Origin: Nageia nagi
Taxonomy: Eukaryota; Pinophyta
NCBI GenBank assembly: GCA_050084985.1
Contig: JBITNC010000001.1
Coordinates: 64,480,001 to 64,544,000, forward strand
Direction of reading: 5' to 3'
Length of the DNA stretch: 64,000 bases
Both the position numbers and the translations under genes were made by a program. Below are positions 34,572-47,334 of the stretch, in pieces (within the stretch, counting starts at the first letter, position 1; the number at the start of each line of letters is the position of its first letter). The notes beneath the pieces are model-generated. The model saw nothing but the letters and a program-made list of their open reading frames with translations. It did not search any database and had not been told where the DNA came from.

Positions 34572-36628
34572 CAAAGAGGGGGGCAAATTGTAGATACTTA
34601 AAAATGATTTTCTATTTATTATAAAATCATATTAAGTATCTCTAATTAAGATATTATTGATATTATACAAATATCAAGGTTAATGTCTATAAAATCTCAA
34701 ATATTCTCAACATGGTAATTAGCCAAAAAAATATTAAATTAATATCAAAATAAGCATCTAAACATGCCACAAACTAATTTAGGGCATCAAATAAGTCATA
34801 CAATAAGCTAGAAAATCCAACAATGCACCCTTCAAGCAAAATACCTCTTCTATATGCTAATGTCACACTTAAGAACACATTTATGAAGCATAATGCATCA
34901 ATAACAATCCAAGAATTATGATGTCACATCAAGAGGAGTAAAATAGAATCAACACATCACAATACGAGACAAATAGTGAGATCTAAACATGCCATGATTG
35001 GATTAATGAATAATGATGAGATCAATACAATACCAAGCCTAAGAGGGCTCAACATTGGCCTCCAAGGAGCCAACTAACACACTCTAATATGCAAGGATGA
35101 ATACTATTATAAAAACTACTATAGAACAACCACACTCTATTAGATTTATGGATGCCACACTAAAGGGATCCCTCATAGGCTAGCTCTCACTAAAAAAATT
35201 GAATGTGGTTCTGGAACACCATCAGATGGATTCAAAGGTGCAAACTGCTATGGACACCTCATGGTAGAGCAAACTCATAACATGAACACTCACCTCAACC
35301 ACTAGTCAAAAGGTGTTTAATCCTCATGTAATCTCCTTGATCTACACACCCAAGGATGCTTGATGTTTCCAATACTTGAATAGAAAAGGGGTTTCAATAT
35401 CAAATTCAGTATCTTTGCAATGATGTGAGTCTCCTTAATAAATTCTTCTTTTATATCTCACCTAGGAATCATTCACATGCCTCTCTAATCTAATGTTATC
35501 TAAGGATGCCAATAATTACATTTAATAGTACACATTACAAGATCCAATGGCTACATATGTAACATCTCATTATTGGAGACTTAAATTGCATTTAAAATTA
35601 TTAATTAGCCTTGTAATCATGTATTACAACTCATACAAGTAGTCCCATTATTAATATGATAAAACACACTAAATCTAATCTTAATTATCAAGCTCACACA
35701 TAAATACAATCCACAACTAAGTCATATCCCAAGGAGAGGGATGTCACCCTCCAAGGGACCAATATGGAGATATTCTTATATTTCTATGTGCGAACGTAGT
35801 ATGGAAGACTAGTCCCACTACCAAACTTCAAGAGGTCATAACTCTTTCATTTCCTGATGAAACTATATTGTATAACCTGTCAAAATATTTCTCACAAGAT
35901 TCTCTATCCCATGAAGAAGTCTAATCAACCACCCAAAACCTATGGAAAACACAATCTTGAAAAAGGGAATGCCAAGGATTCTAAATTTTACTAATTTAGC
36001 CCAAAAGAGGATGTTACAATGTGATAATAATGTGTTAATCAATGCTAATTATCAAATTAATCATGATTATTAAATATGAAAATATATTGATATTATCATT
36101 ATTATCTTTTTAATATGGAATTTCAATTAATAATCTTCTTTTTGTGTTGCAAGGTATAAAAGGAGGAGCAAGGCATGTCATTCCTTATTAGATCTCATAT
36201 GATAAGCCAACTAGGAAATATCACAAAACTATCCTCAATGTCTTTGATGCCACATATTAGACTTAGATCTATTATTCTGTCAAGCTCTCAAATAATTTCA
36301 TTCTATGCTCATTGTCTAATTCATGAAATATGAAAAAGTAATGATAAAATTGATTAGGGTTCTACAACATCGATGTTTTTATCTTGAGGTAAACGAAGTG
36401 ATAAATATTAGGGACAATGAACTAGGATATGAGGTATTGCATATCTTCATACTATTAGCATCAAATTTGATCTAATTCAAACTTTTTCATTTATTATTCT
36501 TTTAAGGATTGCTTCTATTCAGGTGCACATATTCTTGATTGCATCCATTAAGCCTTCAATGGTGTTGTACTTGTAGACACATCACAATTATGTTTATTTA
36601 TCAATCATAATTATTTTTACTATCTACA
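34572..36628 (+). repeat. Polypurine tract and 2-kb LTR, unit B
   Basis: AAAGAGGGGGGCAAAT precedes TGTAGATACTTA at 34589; the end is placed at CTACA 36628. It is almost identical to the unit A copy (a handful of substitutions and single-base run changes), far less diverged than the rest of the duplication. Confidence 0.55.
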
Positions 36629-36685
36629 ATTTCAACATTATAAAACACATGAGAATAAAATCTTATTAATATAAGATAATTATAT

Positions 36686-37386
36686 TGTAGATGCCTAAAA
36701 ATGATTTATTATCTATTTAATAAATCATATTTTAGACTTTTGTAAAGATTAAAAGTAATAGTACAAATGTCAAGATAAAGTTGATATTACAATGCAATAC
36801 CATGTGTTAGATTAAATGCAATATCATTTATCATAGTTCATATTTTAAATTATTTTAAATACAACAAATATTATATTATTGCTATAAGTCAGCTTTCACT
36901 TCTTTTTATGTCCTTGCAAGTTATAAATGAGTAATTTGGAGGTTGAAATCCCTATTGGATCTCTCTAATAGGTGGTTATCCATACATTAACTATAATACA
37001 CCTACAGTATCTGTAGATGCCACCTATTTGAGGATCTATTATGCCTTGAGCTTTTATTGTATGTTATACTTTGCATGCAATTTAATTCTATAGGTTTTAA
37101 GGTGTTGAAGTAGTAAGGTTCACATGCCACACATGTCATGATTATTTACTATCATAGAGCTACAAATAAATAAGGTAGTGAGCATACATAAAGTCTATTG
37201 AATATCATCCACATGCTAGTTTTTGATCTGATCTAGTCCTCTATATATTCTAGCCATACCTTCAGGATTTCCTTATCATAATCAGGTGCATACTTTTCAT
37301 TTATTAATCATATTATTTAAATAAGTGTCATATTCAATAGACTTATTTTGTGTTTATATTATTATTTATACAATTTAGGGTCTACA
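36686..37386 (+). repeat. 700-bp LTR-like element, unit B
   Basis: TGTAGATGCCTAAAAATG to GGGTCTACA, 701 bases, about 3.5% different from 25772-26471. After its end, unit B has an extra ACAAGCTTACA-type insertion of about 11 bases. Confidence 0.5.
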
Positions 37387-37394
37387 ACAAGCTT

Positions 37395-37796
37395 ACAATA
37401 AGAGATGAGAAAGTTGAAAATCAAAACTCCAAAGTATCTCTCTCTAGAGCCTCAAAGGAAAAATCTAGGACAATTTGAGTTAAATCTTTGAATACCTCAA
37501 GAAGAAACTTTAAAATAAACTCTAAAGCTTTAATAAATGAAGCTAAGGATGGATCTCATAGATATTATTTGAGAAGCTTAAAATGCAAAAATGCATCTTC
37601 AAACTTAGCAAATTATTCTACACATGAGCTATTTGGATTGTAGTAAGCTATGGCAACCATAGTAATAAATTCTTGTATGTTACTTGATATCCATTTTGTC
37701 TTGGATCATATTGGAATATAATTCAAATTAGATTTGTATGTACTTCATTAAAAATATATGAACTCTCTATAAAGGCAAATTTTGGGTTCCTACATA
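37395..37796 (-). pseudogene. Decayed minus-strand reading frame, unit B
   Basis: Counterpart of 26475-26863, with the same acceptor-like TTTATGTAG and the peptide phrases EPKFAFIES and SLASFIKALE. Family unknown. Confidence 0.33.
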
Positions 37797-39516
37797 AAAA
37801 AAACTCTCTTTTTACCTATACCAAAAAAAAAAAATCTTAGGGTCCAATTATAAAGATAATATTTCTTGAGATTTAAGTATCCCCTAAGTAAATACCATAA
37901 ACACCCCACTCTTAGGAGTAATAAATTTCCTTTGATAAATTTTATCCCATTAAATGATTTTCATTAGCACAATTCTTTTCCAAAGGAAAATAATTCATCG
38001 CCTCTTTTAAAATTTTGATTTGTAAACCCCTTTGGATTTATTTTGGGATCTTCACACTTTGTTAATTTTAGTACTTGCAAAAATAAAGTTTCACACCAAA
38101 TCAAAAACACACAAAATGATGTACACACATAGTTACCCTGGTTAGACCGATGTGGTCTACATCTAGTAAATAATAATCCATTATTGTAGAGTCTATTTTA
38201 CAATTCCACTTGTATGATCCTTCTTGCTTCACTCTTTTGTTTGTCAAAGCCAAACCACATGATCATTGTAGGCTCTCCACTAAATCACTTTGTTGAAGAT
38301 GACTCTCTTTTCAATGAAAGTTCTTAAGCATGATTCCATGTCTTTTGTCCTAGGTTGACATCTTTGGAATCACTCTTTTTTCTTTGTTGTATTTTCACCA
38401 TGGCAAATATTTCATCCACTTCTTTTCTTCTTTTTCATGAAAATAATGTCATTTATGAATTTTTTACAATATGTGCAAGTTCTAAATGTAACTCTAAAAT
38501 CATTCTCATGGCTAATATTGTCCATGGATTTTAACAACAAATGGAGTTTCTCTACATTTCTAAAACCTACACACTCTCCACTTGGGAGGATTTTCCCACT
38601 AAGGGACTTTTTTTTTTCATACTTCATGTTCCATTTTATAACATTAAGGGATTACAAATTTGGACTTTATGGTTACATGGTGATAAGAAAATATTTGTTA
38701 TTTTTTCTCTTTTACAATATGTTCTCTCATCCTCACAATAATAATCTCCCTCAGTTTTTTTTCCATAGCATTGTTTTGTCCTCATATGGTTATATTCTCC
38801 TATCTTTTTGGATTTTCTAAAACTATCAAAACTGCTTTTGGTGCCATTTTATCATATTCATAACTTCATGAAAATAATTTCAAATATCACAAAATTTGAT
38901 CTAAGAGTTCTTCTCTATATGTATCATAATTGGTCCAAATTTCATGCTTCAATTCCTTACTGGTAGCTCCTATAATTGTCATCAAGTTGGCCTCCAACGT
39001 AGATTTGCACCTGGTAGCTATCAAAATTTTGACTGTCATGAATGTAGAATGAGAATTTATCATTTTGTGAGCACAATATGTTCACCATACTATGAGGTAC
39101 CAATTATTCAAATGTTAAGTCATGAATCAATCTTATCTGTCTTAGTGAGCTCTTCAATAGAGACTTCCATGCATATTTTGCATTTTTTATATTTAGCTTC
39201 AAATTTTGGAAAGCCATAACTTACAAATCATAGCTCCATTTTATTTTTCATTTGAAGAATTGAAATCATGGTGGAGATATATTTAATATGGAAGAGAATA
39301 ATCAACAAAATTATAAACTTGAAAAATCACTCTTTTTTAAGACTCTGAAATCCATTTCAGATCAAAATTATTATTGTAAATATGAGCCTTAACCATACTT
39401 ATTCATAATTAAAACCATGTATTTTTTTAATTATTATTATTATTAACAAAATATTTACATAATGAATTTGATATCAATCAATATTGTTTAAGAGAATATC
39501 TCTAATCTTCTTTTCA
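37797..39516. other. AT-rich sequence with no secure gene, unit B
   Basis: Corresponds to 26864-28590. Relative to unit A it lacks a block of about 47 bases near 39075 (ATAAATTTCACTTATTTAAT in A) and has short insertions, which break the frames seen in A. Frames at 38437-38820 and 38944-39219 show no domain. Confidence 0.35.
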
Positions 39517-39750
39517 TTAATGCTCCTTGGATATAATCTTTTCAAATGAATCACATTGTATGAAAATGATATAGTTATAATTTGTAAGTATTATAGGATA
39601 TTTTCGTAATTCCCTCTCCAAAGAGAATAAGTTTTTAATATATTTTCTCTCATCTTCATGTTTACTATCCCACAAATAAAGTTTTTCTTTAACTTCAAAC
39701 TCCCTTTTGAGCATATTGATCAAAATGTTTTTCATATTTTTACTTTTCAA
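39517..39750 (-). pseudogene. Unrecognised minus-strand frame, unit B
   Basis: Truncated copy of the 94-aa frame at 28591-28875; it keeps the HEDERKYIKNLFSLEREL region but diverges after a small deletion (the AGCAATAA region near 39560). No function assigned. Confidence 0.3.
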
Positions 39751-40959
39751 AGCTATTTATTTGTCTTCTTTTAATCATAAAAATTCAAAATATATGTTGA
39801 TAAATTTTTCTTATATTCAATATTTTCCATCAAATTTAATTAAGGATTCTTTAATTTTTGAATTTGATTTGAATTTTTATTGGAAAAAATTTGGGTGTTA
39901 ACAAGATCCAAAGGTTAGTTGAGAAGGCTAAGTGGAAAATAATTTATATTGTAAACATTATATGTATTGAATAAATTTTTGATGATAAAGTTTATTTAGA
40001 TAATTTATAAGTAGGATAATAGAACATGATAATAATTAGACTATATAATTATATAAGTAGTGAAGAAGATTCATCTTAATTTTTTACAATACAATTTCTA
40101 TCTAGATCATATACTTTTAAGATGAAAAATATATTATGGATTTAAAGTATTATTTATAAAATGTACTTTGATAATTTATAGACCTTTAGTAAAATTATAT
40201 GTATTGAAGATTTCAAAGGAGATTATCCAAGAAATTTTTTTGAGTAATAGTTAATGATTATATTAAAATATAGTAAAATAAATTCTTGGAAGGATAAGGT
40301 ATTTAGTACTATTATAGACAACCAAGTTAGAAATGAATTAGAAGATAAAATTTAGAATATTTTCATTAATAATTATACTCATGTTGATTTTAGATATAAG
40401 ATCATTTAGTATGTATAAACCATATATAAGAATTTATTTTAAAATAAAACTATGATAGATTAAGAATTTGGGGAAAAATGGGAAATAAAAGGTTTATTAA
40501 AGGTTATGACCTTTTTATAGTTAGTATTCCATAAGACAGTTTTTACACGGGATGCACTTGGTAGAAAAGGATTTTAAGGTCTTAACTAATGTATAATATG
40601 CAAACAAGATCAAGAATCAATCACTTAGATCCTTGAAATATATACAATAAATTAAAATATTGATTATAGTTTATAACAAACTTTATAATACGAATAATAA
40701 TGAATATGAATATCTTAAAATGAATACAATAACTCAAATAAAAACATTGAAGTAAAACTCAATCAAAAGATTAGATTGGGTCTAAAATGATGTATTACAT
40801 AATTTGGATGAACCTAAATACAAGGATACACACACCCTTAAGTATTTTATAACTAGTGAATTTATTCTAAATATAAAAACTTCAATGATGAAAAATTGAA
40901 GCAAATACATCAATAGGGAACTTGATTCCAAAATAAGAAAAAAAAAATGTTATTTTAAT
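39751..40959. other. AT-rich non-coding, unit B
   Basis: Counterpart of 28876-30129. No gene or structured repeat recognised. Confidence 0.4.
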
Positions 40960-43256
40960 TTGAACACGACCATAAATCAAATAAAAAGAAGTTCAATTTC
41001 AATGGTGTTCCAAAAAATAATCCTACAAATATTGCAACAAGAGGAATTCCTTTTGCTTTTTAGGCCTTCCCTACTTAGCCATGGAAATTTGTGGTTCAAA
41101 GGTTGAAAAAAAGTTGAGTTATTGGACTAATAAGAAATTATCTTTAGCTAGAAAATTTCATATTTATTCTTAGGTTATCGCTCCAACTCATGTTTATTAT
41201 TCTTCTTATTGGATGCCTTTCAAAACTTGTTATCAAAGTTGGACAAAATTGCTAAGGAATTTTCTATGGGCTTTTGATGTCCATAAATGAGAATTTCACA
41301 TAGTAGCTTGGGAAATATGTTGTCTTCCTCGATCAACTGGTGGCATGTGTCTTTTTTATTGTAGTGTTTTATGGTTTAGTCTTGTGTACAAAATGGATTT
41401 TGTGAGCTTTGAAGGGGAATGAAGCATGAAAGCTTCTAGTTCACCATTGCATTTCTCAAGGGCTTCCTTTTGGCAAAAACTCTTGGAAGGGGATTTCTTT
41501 TCAAACCCTCCTCATTGCTCTTGTTGCTATCAAAATTCAAAGTTCTTTTGTAATTAAGAGCATCTAGAAAGCTTGGTAATCTCTTAAACCTTGGTCTAGT
41601 TGGCACATTCATAGCAAGTTTGTAGGACCCTATCTAGCTTTGCTCAATATGTGGTGGTACAAATTTTTTTCTTATGAAGGATTTCCTCTTGCTCAAGTTC
41701 AATGGATTTGAGCTTTGTAATTTTATAGGAAGGGAATTATGTCCATTCTTTAGTTTTTTAATTCCCATACTAGAACTTAGCATACGTGGGATGCTTTTCA
41801 ACTCCTTTTCAATCTTAATGCACATGATACAACTACTCTTAATTTTGTTGTAGATAGAACCCCTTTTTCTGTCTAGAGGAAGCTTGGTCTCCATTTCCAA
41901 AAGTAGTGATGGTCTGATTAGTTTTAGCCTCGACATATGAGTTTTGTTAAGTTTAAGCCTCATCATGGTTACTCCTAGCTTTCTCCCAATGTTCCTATGT
42001 GTCATACGCTTAACCATAGATGGTGTCCTATGTCTTCCTGCTCCCGATTATCTCTACATTTTTATGTTATTTGGGGTAAGTATATTGAACCTAAGCAAAG
42101 TTTTTTCATATGGAATCTTCTACATTAGGGTCTTCCTATTGGGCATCGATGTATGTATTTTGGTGTGGTTAATCCTACCTATCCTTGTTGTCAAGAGTCT
42201 ACATATTTCCCCCCTATTTTTTGGTCATGTGCTAAGGCTAAGTAGGCTTGGGATTGGATTCTTTCCTTTTTTTAATCCTTTCTTAGTGTCTTTTTGCTCT
42301 TGGGTTCATGTTATTCTTAAAGATCCTCTTGAATTTACAAATCCCTTAGGCAAAATTTGGCATATTTTTAGATTTATTATTCTCTACCATATATGGAAAA
42401 TAAAAAATAATGTTGTGTTTGGCCAAGAAGACCCCTTGATCACCTTTTCTCTTATTGATAAATATGTTATTTTTTATGATTGTTGGTTGCAGATTATGGT
42501 TTACGTGGAAAACATTCTTGTGGAGGTTCAACACTTACGCGATTTACTTGACCATTAGGGGAATGATCGTTGCACTATTAATTATGTCTTACCTAATGAG
42601 TTTCCTCCTCGATAGGCATTATCTTTTGGAGCTCCTAGATGTTGGTTATGTCATCATACTCCTGCTCTATCGTAACATATGTTTGCTCATGTCACTCCTA
42701 TGAATTTACCTCGTTACTGGTCACAACCTTCATCTAACCCCAAACACATACATTTTGGAGAGCTTGTTACTTCTTGCTCTTAGAGTGGATGGGATGTTTG
42801 GCCAGAAGTTTTTGCTTCAATTATAGGATGGGGATATGTTTCAAATCCCTTACCCCAACTTGCTCATGATGTTGATATGTGTGCTAATGGAAATAAAAGT
42901 AATTACAATGATGGTTGGAATGTTGTTGTTGCTAAGGGTGGTGGTTGGTAACATATGCAATTTGTTGATAATTTTCACCCTTCGCCTTCTCATGATTGAT
43001 GCAATGTTTTATTATATTGGTTGTTAAACTTTAGGGACTATGACTTTGGTTTTGCTATGGTTTTCAGTGGTTAGTTGGTGGTTGTTTATATATTTTGGCT
43101 AGATCTTTTTGATAAGATATTTTTTGTACTCCATTCTTAACTACTAAGTAGTTAGTTTGGTGTTATGGTGTTCCACGGGGTATGCTCAATCCCATCCACC
43201 CTCTTTTGTATGGAAAAGATTTTAGTAATATAAAAGCCTTTTTCATTAAAAAAAAT
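40960..43256 (+). mobile_element. 5'-truncated L1-like LINE with RT end, zf-RVT region and 3' tail
   Basis: The plus strand reads the C-terminal part of a plant L1-type RT: FLGLPYLAMEICGSKVEKKL, then WTNKKLSLARKFH, YYSSYWMPF, LLRNFLWAF and FHIVAWEICCLPRSTGGM. A zf-RVT region follows near 42090-42260 (FGVVNPTYPCC and FWSCAKAK), then IWHIFRFIILYHIWKIKNNV near 42350. The 3' UTR has the TTTTGTATGG and TTTTTCATTAAAAAAAAT form of plant LINE tails, ending at about 43256. Catalytic RT motifs and ORF1 are absent because of 5' truncation. Many stops are present. The left edge is approximate. Confidence 0.82.
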
Positions 43257-43927
43257 GAGAGAAATATTTCATAACATTATCACTAAATTTCTTATTAATG
43301 TTGATGTTCAAAATAATAATGAAGTTGAAGTATTACAATTATAAGAAAATATGATAATTTGAAATGAAAATCTCCAACAAAAAAACATTTTTTTAAAATT
43401 TTTTGATACCTTTTAAAAGGAATGGAAGGATGAATAAATATCAATCAATAATGGAAATTTCAAAAAATAAGTTAAAATTTTAAATTTTTTAAAATTATTA
43501 ATTCAATTTATTTGACTAAAAATATTGGAAGCACTCACTACTTTCCAAAAACAATTATGATTAATAATTTAATAGATTTCAATTAAAAAAAAATATATTT
43601 ATCAATTTATGGGAGTTTTAAATACTTTTCTTTAAAATTAATAAGAGAAAAATAAAAACTTTTAATTTTTTATTTAAAATTTAAAATCCTTTCAAAAATT
43701 TTCAATTATCATTTATACAAATAACTTCATTTTGCTCTCTCGAATTAAAAAAAGACATACAAAGGTATAGAAATGAAGGACAACCATTTGACAATTATAA
43801 TAATAACTTAGTACACTACAATATAAAACATAATAGATGTTATATACCACATTTGTTTAGCCCCCGTCCCCCATAAAAAGAAATTAGTAGGGTTCATTGC
43901 TGAGCATACTGAAAGGAGCCGTTGCCA
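43257..43927. other. Very AT-rich spacer
   Basis: Poly-A and AAATT-rich sequence between the LINE tail and the receptor-like gene. No gene recognised. Near 43860 a GCCCCCGTCCCCC block marks the change to less AT-rich DNA. Confidence 0.5.
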
Positions 43928-46436
43928 CTACTTAGGAAATCGGTACACTCCAATTGGGCGTCGGACTTGGGAGCCCAGCACCATATTTCTCATTCTACCC
44001 CATCCAAAAATGAGAGAGATTGTTCCACCAAATCCAATCCCAAATCCAAACACGGAGATCTTTTCTTCCACTCTCCTCCACAGTGACCACCTTGACGACT
44101 CCACAATATCAAGCTTTGGTGGTTTATGATTGTTTTGTTTGCATTTGGGTCCGCATAGACCCTGGTTATCCTCGAATGCACTATCATTGAATGTGTCAAA
44201 TTGGGTATGGGTCCATAAAGCCTGTTTGATGAAACATCCAGGAACGCTAACATGGACAACTTAGAAAGCTCCTGGGAATGCGCTCTGTCAGCTTATTGTG
44301 AGACAAGTCCAACTGCTCCAGAGTTCATATCTGTCCAATGGATGGCGGTATCTTCCCTTGTAATCGGTTTCTGGACAGATTTAGTAACCGTAGGCTACTA
44401 AGGCTCCCTATGCTCTCCTGTATTTTACCGGTGAGATTATTGCTTGACAAGTCCAGTATAGTATTTGCTGCCATTACATAGTGGATATTGTATTCTCGAC
44501 CTTTGATTACAACTATCATATCCTCGTAGAGGGTGTTACCATTCACACGGGGATCTTCGAGGATTCCAAACCCACTAAGAAGCTCCAGATGATCGGGTAT
44601 TCTTCCCCGGAATCTATTGTTGGATAAATCCAACACTTGTAGATGGGTGAGGTTGGTAATCCACGGAGGAATACTGCCTTGAAACATATTGTACCCTACA
44701 CTTAAAACTCTCAAATCCTTCAAAATGTACCAGGTAAGGAGGAAGTGCACCTGTTAATCTATTTCTTCTCAGATCGTACAGTTGGCCAAGGATGGAGGCA
44801 AAGTCCCAGAAATGTGATTGGAGTGAGCGGACAAAACTTCCAGGGAAGTGGAAAATCTTGTATCTGTAAGGGTTCCGTTGAATGAATTCTGGGACAACTT
44901 TGGCTTCTTTAGAGATGTGCAGTCGCTGAATGAAGCTGGAATTCTGCCTGACAAATGATTACCTGTCAGAATTATATCTATCAAAGACTAACAGTTGCCT
45001 ATCGATTCTGGAATCTTTCCATTGAGCATGTGGTGGGACAAAACTAACTGTTGCAGGCGAGTGCATTTACCAATATCCGCAGGAATGCTTCCTTTCAGCT
45101 TGTTATTTGACACGTCCAAATATCGCAAGGAGGCCAGACCGCCTATGGTTTGTGGAATACTCCCAGATATATTGTTGCTGAACAGCAAAAGCTGAGTATG
45201 GCTTTTGAGTTCACCAATACTTTTTGGTAAAGGCCCACTCAATCTGTTCAAAGGCACAATCAAGTTCTGCATGTTTTGGAGATTCCCTATGTCCTTGGGA
45301 ATAGTTCCAGTGAAAGTGTTTGCTCCAAGATCTAGGTAGCGAAGCTGAGTCAAATTCATCAGGATTGCATTTGGTAGTCTCTCTGCAATGATATTATTGT
45401 TTAAAGCAAGAGTGGAAATGGGAAGGCTGGAGATACCGGTAGGCAGCGGCCCTTTGATGTTGTTATTTAATAAATCTAGCCAAGAAGATTGGTACAATTG
45501 CCCGTTTCAGTAGGAATAGATCCTGTAAGTTTCCCTGGGCCATAGACGGATAACTCAAGAAGCTGCTTCAAATTTCCTAATTCTGGAGGTATTCTACCAT
45601 GAAATAAATTACCTCCAATACATAATACTTGGAGGGAAGAACAATTACCCAATACTGAAGGGATTTGGCTTTCTAACCTGTTGTATTCTAGATGGAGTAG
45701 CCTTAGTTTGTCAAGCCTGCCAATTTCAGAAGGGATTATACCCGTGAAACGGTTATGACGCAGAACCAGACTTACCAGAGACGTGCAGTTGCTCAGAGAA
45801 GTGGGAATGCTTCCAGTCAAACCATTGTATGGCAAACCGAAATGATCTACCAAATTCTGGTGGTAAGCTACCACTCAAGTTGTTGAATGAAAGTCTAACC
45901 CATTGAAGATGTTTGCAATTAGCCAGAGATTTGGGTATATGACCCGTAAGCAGGTTAACAATGAGATAGAGCACCCTCAATGCTTTGAGCTGTCCCAACT
46001 CTTGTGGAATAGTTCCTGTGAAATAATTTCTGGATAGCTCCAAAGTGTGCAGCAAGGAAATATTTCCCAAGGAAGGAGAAATCGTACCTTCCAATTGGAG
46101 ATCGGTGACAATGATGGCAACCACTCTTTGAGTATGTTTTCTGCACCAAACACCCTTCCACGAGCACATCTCCTTCGAATTGTTTGCACTCCAAGTGGAG
46201 AGCGCTTGCAATGGATCGGACTTTATGGCTTTTCAGAAGGACAGGAGCGCTTCAATATCCCTCCTATCACCCAAACCGTCTGCTGCAAGCAGCATACTCT
46301 CATTTAGGACGGAAAAACTTCCTCCCAGGAAACGCCCATGCAAAAAACTTTTGTTTTCAAAATATGTATCATTAGCAGCGCTGGCGTCGGTGATTGCATA
46401 TGCCATGGCCAAAGCTAAATCCAGCAACATCTTCAT
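43928..46436 (-). pseudogene. Leucine-rich-repeat receptor-like protein (RLP), inactivated
   Basis: RLPs are plasma-membrane receptors with extracellular LRRs and no kinase, used in defence or development. ATG at 46436 begins a signal-peptide-like segment; an in-frame TAA two codons upstream supports this start. The LRRNT pair CSWKGVWC is followed by about 20 LRRs (LxxLxLxxNxLxGxIP), then an island-like YEDMIVVIKGREYNI, final LRRs, an acidic cap ending NQGLCGPKC, and a membrane helix near 44010 (VFGFGIGFGGTISLIFGW) with a short tail. Stop at 43928-43930; about 835 codons, normal for the family. Defects: stops at 46233 (CGA to TGA), 44988 (TAG) and 44325 (TGA), and frameshifts near 45850, 45477, 44740, 44275 and 44205. 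No kinase follows. Confidence 0.88.
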
Positions 46437-46482
46437 CAATTATCAACACACCACCCATTTCCCTCCTTACCATAGGCATATC
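46437..46482. other. Residual 5' flank of the RLP pseudogene
   Basis: Only 46 bases separate the RLP start codon from the terminus of an inverted Tat LTR end, so the native promoter is absent or displaced. Confidence 0.6.
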
Positions 46483-46577
46483 TGTTGATTAGGATTGTGT
46501 AATATATGCGCCATGAACAATCTTAACCAAAGTAAATAAAAAATAGACTATGGTGACAGTCTGATCTCCGAAGAAGG
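46483..46577 (-). repeat. Inverted LTR end of the Tat element
   Basis: TGTTGATTAGGATTG to CCGAAGAAGG is the reverse complement of the last 95 bases of the LTR at 48507-48601, with about five differences. The LTR terminus points left into the RLP flank. On its right it is joined to plus-orientation internal sequence, so this is a rearranged junction. Confidence 0.9.
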
Positions 46578-47334
46578 TCGAAGAAAAGATTTTGGGAGCT
46601 GAGGACGCAAGAAATCAAAGATTTGATTCATCTGAGAGACCATATAGAATCATGCTTATCAGAGCTCAAAAGGCTCGAGGTTGAGGTCACCAGATGTGAA
46701 AACATTTTGAATCCAATTTCAGAATAGGCCAAGCAAGCAAACAAGAGGCTAAACAGCCTCTCTAATGTAAAGCTACAGTCTTATAATATTAGTGATCGAG
46801 TGGAGCTCATGTCGGCAATTGATTACCCAATGAGGGGGAAATGGGTTTGTCAAGAGATCAAGGGTAATGTCCTGCACCGGACACAAGAAATGGAAAACCT
46901 GAAGTCAAAGATTCAGGGATTAAATGCATCCGGAATCCCATAGTTATGGAGAAGCGACGGCTCGCTTGTCTCTGAAGCTGAGTTTTTGAGTGGTCTACAG
47001 AGTAGGATTCAAAGCACTGATGATATTGATACGCTCTTTGTTTCATTTGATCAAACCAATTTGATAAAATTCTTTGATTCTTTGGCGAACGGTGGCTTTC
47101 ACATTCAGCAATTGTTGAGAAAATATGCTCATGTGTCTTATGAAATTTTGAACACTATAGCTTTAGCTCATGCAAGGCTAAAGGATTTTTTCGGGATCCC
47201 CGCAGATTGGAGTAAGGTTCAGCAACTCCTGAATATACAGAACTGAAGTTTGATTCATTGATTCATTCTAATAAGATTTTAGGATCTAAAATTTCTTCGT
47301 AATTGGTGAAATTTTCCCACAGATGTCGCCAAAA
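46578..47334 (+). pseudogene. 3' end of a first Tat element: extra-ORF end and 3' UTR
   Basis: Homologous to 57893-58557 at about 94% by eye: EIKDLIHLRDHIESCLSELK, FLSGLQSRIQS, FFGIPADWSKVQQLLNI. The last 86 codons are open and end at TGA 47244-47246, which gives the true C-terminus of the extra ORF. The run GAGGGGGAAATG near 46834 has five Gs against four in the right copy, so the left copy keeps the original frame there. A 3' UTR of 88 bases leads to the LTR. Confidence 0.82.

Larger units (their letters stand above)
30308..41165. repeat. 10.8-kb segmental tandem duplication, unit B
   Basis: Unit B is 10,858 bases and collinear with 19472-30290. It starts with the terminal bases of the gypsy LTR (TATGGTTTATGGATCA) although no LTR lies beside it, and ends at 41165 with natural continuation of the LINE. 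The net length difference of 39 bases comes partly from a 56-base gain of minisatellite units at 33657-33740. Confidence 0.95.

Noticed and set aside
41634-42017. Minus-strand 127-codon frame over the LINE
   Set aside because: It lies antisense to recognisable LINE RT coding sequence and is a shadow of it.
43928-46436. Receptor kinase rather than receptor-like protein
   Set aside because: The sequence ends soon after the membrane helix with a stop at 43928, and no kinase motifs follow on the minus strand below it.
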